Assembly (NCBI GenBank): GCA_026129905.1
Contig: JAHCHE010000031.1
Coordinates: forward strand, 1-64,000
Reading direction: 5' to 3'
DNA: 64,000 nucleotides
From: Bryobacteraceae bacterium
GTDB taxonomy: Bacteria; Acidobacteriota; Terriglobia; Bryobacterales; Bryobacteraceae
Shown here: positions 61,138 through 64,000 of the stretch, in pieces
Position numbering within the stretch: the first letter of the stretch is position 1
Layout: each line of letters begins with the position of its first letter
Position numbers and translations under genes: made by a program
The notes under the pieces: generated by a model
Seen by the model: only the letters and a program-made list of their open reading frames with translations
Told to the model about the DNA's origin: nothing
Database searches by the model: none

Positions 61138-61409
61138 TCGTACATGGAATCGCGCCGCGTGGCGCCCTGCGGCAGTGGCGGGCTGGCGGGCAGGCCGCGG
61201 ATCCACTCCTCCAGCCAGGCAACGCGTTGCGCTGGCGTGGTAGTCTCCCACCAGCGTTCTGCCTCACCGGGCTCACGCCGCAAGATAACGACATCTCCGT
61301 GCGGCTCGACCGAGAATCTGGCGCCGGGCGCCACGCGTCCGACTAACCCGGCGGGAACAAACAAAGCGCCGTTCTCGTCGGCTTGGATGGTCCGGCCCAT
61401 AGCCTTCAT
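61134..61409 (-). CDS. AbrB-like antitoxin of the VapC pair
   Basis: A small antitoxin (91 residues from the ATG at 61409, 88 from that at 61400). The N-terminal swapped-hairpin-like segment is MGRTIQADENGALFVPAGLV with GARFSVEPHGDVVILRRE; the C-terminal helix WWETTTPAQRVAWLEEWIRG should cover the toxin. The N-terminal choice is uncertain because neither ATG has a strong ribosome-binding site. Confidence 0.75.
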   Translation of the reverse strand: MKAMGRTIQADENGALFVPAGLVGRVAPGARFSVEPHGDVVILRREPGEAERWWETTTPAQRVAWLEEWIRGLPASPPLPQGATRRDSMYE

Positions 61410-61714
61410 TCTATCGCTGGCCAGGCCAACACAGAGATTTCCGATCGGAAGCCGAAAGGACACAACACCTGCGATACCCGGCGCGGAGGCCGCGCACGGC
61501 CTTGGCGATCTTTGCGGCTTTGCGGGCTTAGCGCGAATTTTCCGGAGGTCCGCCCCTGCGAGCCCTCCGCCGACTATTTGGATCAGCGGCAATCGAGTTG
61601 AAGGGAAACAGCGGACCCGAAAGCCTCTCATCGCCGGAATGAGCGCGCCGCGTTCCTTTCGCCAGGCGATGGACCTGCGGCGCCGCCTACCCCTGAGATA
61701 AGCTGTCTGGGCAG
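61410..61714. other. Intergenic region with repeat-like words
   Basis: About 305 bases between the AbrB-like antitoxin and the DUF5060 gene. It holds CTTGGCGATCTTTGCGGCTT at about 61500-61519 and ACACAGAGAT near 61430, words that resemble the short interspersed repeats at 3.2 and 3.8 kb in the opposite reading sense. No gene and no clear terminator found. Confidence 0.35.
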
Positions 61715-63529
61715 ATGCGTACCAGGGCTTCATCGGCATTGAAGGCTTGCCTGGCGGCGGCCGTCTGTCTGACGGTGGCGGCGCCGTCGCCGGCCAAGAG
61801 CCGGGTGGAGGGCGAGTTGAAGCGATGGCATACCGTCACCGTAACGTTCGACGGGCCGCGAACGGCGGAGGATGCTACGCCCAATCCGTTCCGCGATTAC
61901 CGGCTGAACGTGACGTTCACTCACACGGGCAGCGGGAAGTCGTACGTGGCGCCGGGATTCTTCGCCGCCGACGGCAAAGCCGCCGAGTCGTCGGCCGTTT
62001 CGGGCAACCAGTGGCGCGTCCGCTTCACGCCGGACGCGGAAGGCGAATGGAAGTACGTCGCGTCGTTCCGCTCGGGCGCCGACGTTGCAATCAGCCTCGA
62101 TCCGGATGACGGGGAAGCGGCGGCTTTCGACGGCGAAAGCGGCTCGTTTCGCGTCGGACCGAGCGACAAGACCGGCGCCGATCATCGGGCCAAGGGACTG
62201 TTGCGGTACGTGGACCAACACCACCTGCGCTTCGCCGGCTCGGGCGAGTATTTCCTGAAGGGCGGCGCCGACAGTCCGGAGAACTTCCTGGCCTACGCGG
62301 ACTTCGACGACACCTATGACGCCGACGCGGATTCGGGCAGCTACAAGGCTGTGGGCACGTTCATCCATCGTTACGAGCCGCACGTCCGCGACTGGCGGCG
62401 CGGCGACCCAACCTGGAAAGGCGGAAAGGGCAAGGGCATCGTCGGAGCGCTGAACTACCTCGCATCGAAGGGAGTCAACAGCGTCTACTTCATCACCTAC
62501 AACCTGGATGGGGGCGACGGCCGCGACACGTGGATGTGGACCGGCGTCGACGTGCGCGACCGGTACGACGTCAGCAAGCTCGACCAGTGGGAGATCGTTT
62601 TGTCGCACATGGACCGGAAAGGCATCATGCTCCACGTCGTCACCCAGGAGACCGAGAACGATCGGGCACTGGGCGGCGGCCCGGGTCTGAACCCGATCCG
62701 CAAGCTGTACTACCGCGAATTGTGCGCCCGCTTCTCCCATCACCTGGCGCTGATCTGGAACCTGGGCGAGGAGAACAACACGCCGGACAAGGATCGCAAG
62801 GAGATCGCGGCCTACATCCGCAGCCTCGATCCCTACCGCCATCCCATTACGGTGCATACCCACAACGACCAGGCGCTGACCTTTTACGACGGGCTGCTCG
62901 GCGACCCGAATTTCGAGGCCACTTCCATCCAGGGCGCTATGCAGAATTACAACCGCGAGGCGATCGAACTCCGCCGGCGATCCGCCGCGGCCGGCCGCAA
63001 GTGGGCGATCTTCGGCGACGAGCAGTCGCGCGCCGATACCGGCGTCGTGCCCGATAGCGTCGACCCGGCGCACGACATCCCGCGCATCGAGGCGCTATGG
63101 GGCAACCTGATGGGCGGCGGCAGCGGCGTCGAATGGTATTTCGGCTCGTCGTACCCGCACATGGACATCAACTGCGAGGATTTCCGCTCGCGCGACGCGA
63201 TGTGGGACCAGACGCGCCGCGCCCTCGAATTCTTTCGCAAGCATCTGCCGTTCTGGGAAATGGCGCCGGACAACAGCCTGGTTTCGGGCGTGAAGGACGG
63301 CCGCGCCCTGGCGCGGGGCGACTCCCCGATCGCGGTGCAGTTGCCCACGGGCGGCGAAGCGTCACTGAAGCTTGGACCCGGAACATACGCCGTTCGCTGG
63401 TACAACCCGCGCGCCGGCGGTGAATTGCAGACCGGAAGCGTACCATCCGTTCAGGGTCCCGGCGTGAAGCCCATCGGCTCGCCGCCCGCCGAACCCGGTA
63501 AAGACTGGGTCGCGCTCGTCGCGCGGTAG
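61715..63529 (+). CDS. Exported DUF5060/apiosidase-like glycosidase protein
   Basis: A 604-residue secreted protein with signal peptide 1-27. The N-terminal beta sandwich (KRWHTVTVTFDGPRTAED to FRVGPSDKTG, about 35-150) is a DUF5060 domain. The catalytic-like barrel follows with YFITYNLDGGDGRDTWMWTG, HHLALIWNLGEENNTPDKDR (candidate acid E) and WAIFGDEQSRADTGVVPDS (second candidate E). The C-terminal beta domain (about 525-604) resembles the putative collagen-binding/DUF domains at the ends of such enzymes. Substrate unknown; plant or microbial polysaccharide is likely given the neighbourhood. Confidence 0.8.
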   Translation: MRTRASSALKACLAAAVCLTVAAPSPAKSRVEGELKRWHTVTVTFDGPRTAEDATPNPFRDYRLNVTFTHTGSGKSYVAPGFFAADGKAAESSAVSGNQWRVRFTPDAEGEWKYVASFRSGADVAISLDPDDGEAAAFDGESGSFRVGPSDKTGADHRAKGLLRYVDQHHLRFAGSGEYFLKGGADSPENFLAYADFDDTYDADADSGSYKAVGTFIHRYEPHVRDWRRGDPTWKGGKGKGIVGALNYLASKGVNSVYFITYNLDGGDGRDTWMWTGVDVRDRYDVSKLDQWEIVLSHMDRKGIMLHVVTQETENDRALGGGPGLNPIRKLYYRELCARFSHHLALIWNLGEENNTPDKDRKEIAAYIRSLDPYRHPITVHTHNDQALTFYDGLLGDPNFEATSIQGAMQNYNREAIELRRRSAAAGRKWAIFGDEQSRADTGVVPDSVDPAHDIPRIEALWGNLMGGGSGVEWYFGSSYPHMDINCEDFRSRDAMWDQTRRALEFFRKHLPFWEMAPDNSLVSGVKDGRALARGDSPIAVQLPTGGEASLKLGPGTYAVRWYNPRAGGELQTGSVPSVQGPGVKPIGSPPAEPGKDWVALVAR

Positions 63530-63551
63530 TCCGCTCGCCCCGGCGCCGCCC

Positions 63552-64000
63552 CTACGGCAGCGCGAACGCGACCAGCGCGTCGGAAAACACATGGTTGTAC
63601 TTGTTCCCGCCCCCTGCCGCGATCACCACGAATTGTTTTTTCGTCTTGCGCCCCAGGAACGTCATCGGCGTGGCGTGCGCGCTGGCAGGCAGCCTCGTCA
63701 CCCAAAGCTCCTCGCCCGTCTCCTTGTCAAACGCGCGGAAGCGGCAGTCGTTGGTGGCGCCGATGAACACCAGCCCGCCCGCCGTCACGATCGAGCCGCC
63801 CAGGTTCGCCGCGCCGGTCTGCGGAACGCCCTTGGCCGCAAGCGCGTCCACCACCCCAAGCGTCACGCGCCACCGGAACTCGCCGCGATTGATGTCGATG
63901 GCGGTCAGGTGGCCCCATGGCGGCTTCTGGCACGGGTACATGTTCGGGTCCCAGAAGCGCGAGTTCGGCGTTCGCATCCCCCGCTGCCGGTACGGAATCA
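63552..64000 (-). CDS. PQQ-dependent dehydrogenase, C-terminal part (5' end off window)
   Basis: The visible 149 residues or so are the last blades of a quinoprotein dehydrogenase propeller: WGHLTAIDINRGEFRWRVTL, GGSIVTAGGLVFIGATNDCR, FRAFDKETGEELWVTRLPAS and TPMTFLGRKTKKQFVVIAAG. The tryptophan-docking pattern and GTKxYNH-like ending match membrane-bound glucose-dehydrogenase-type enzymes. The frame is open to base 64000, so the N-terminal part lies beyond the window. It converges with the DUF5060 gene, 22 bases between the stops. Confidence 0.85.
   Translation of the reverse strand, partial: IPYRQRGMRTPNSRFWDPNMYPCQKPPWGHLTAIDINRGEFRWRVTLGVVDALAAKGVPQTGAANLGGSIVTAGGLVFIGATNDCRFRAFDKETGEELWVTRLPASAHATPMTFLGRKTKKQFVVIAAGGGNKYNHVFSDALVAFALP

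Noticed and set aside
1-64000. tRNA or rRNA genes
   Set aside because: I looked for T-loop words such as GGTTCGA with clover-leaf context; those seen lie inside clear protein-coding genes.

Overview
The window is GC-rich, dense bacterial chromosome with no phage block and no intact insertion sequence. The gene mix suggests an Acidobacteriota, most likely a Solibacter/Bryobacter-like lineage. Signs of this are an Oar-type carboxypeptidase-regulatory TonB receptor, many exported glycosidase-like proteins, Tat-exported Gfo/Idh/MocA oxidoreductases, a sulfatase, a PQQ dehydrogenase and a TNP-repeat hypothetical protein. The taxonomy is inference from family content; no rRNA or tRNA gene was seen.

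Layout. 1-3.9 kb: the end of a CRISPR locus (cas6, reading out of the window), then a low-density zone with an uncharacterised TNP-repeat gene, a broken second copy of it, a decayed hicAB module and a short interspersed repeat. 4-12 kb: an exported glycosidase-like protein, a SelA-like PLP protein, and a cytochrome-oxidase assembly operon (ctaA, ctaB, ABC exporter, SCO, DUF420). 12-30 kb: housekeeping and surface functions (ispDF, TonB receptor with glycosidase and TPR gene, a TetR-controlled carotenoid-type oxidoreductase, uppS-cdsA, polX, an M16 protease pair with a NUDIX hydrolase). 30-34.7 kb: a YCF48-like propeller, a frameshifted J-domain gene, a RES/Xre toxin-antitoxin pair, a two-barrel outer-membrane protein and about 870 bp without a convincing gene. 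34.7-47.6 kb: oxidoreductase, sulfatase and amidohydrolase; an acyl-adenylating enzyme beside two glycosyltransferases; folK, ruvB, ruvA, rsmE; a HipA-like/DUF3037 pair; and an uncharacterised protein.

48-53 kb: the most distinctive system, a five-gene minus-strand operon behind a good promoter. It encodes an outer-membrane porin with an N-terminal c-heme site, a monoheme cytochrome, a Rieske protein, cytochrome b and a hexaheme cytochrome c. It could be a quinol-oxidising complex wired through periplasmic hemes to an outer-membrane protein. 53-59 kb: a DapA-like protein, a two-subunit molybdenum hydroxylase, a DegT aminotransferase and a Gfo/Idh/MocA oxidoreductase. 59.2-61.4 kb: a small toxin-antitoxin island with VapBC behind a perfect palindromic operator, a fossil HigBA, scrambled and partly inverted fragments of the neighbouring oxidoreductase gene, and an AbrB-VapC pair. 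61.7-64 kb: a DUF5060 glycosidase-like protein and the C-terminal part of a PQQ-dependent dehydrogenase running off the end.

The sequence shows recent gene decay: two TA modules, a gene copy and a J-domain gene are broken by small, identifiable lesions.
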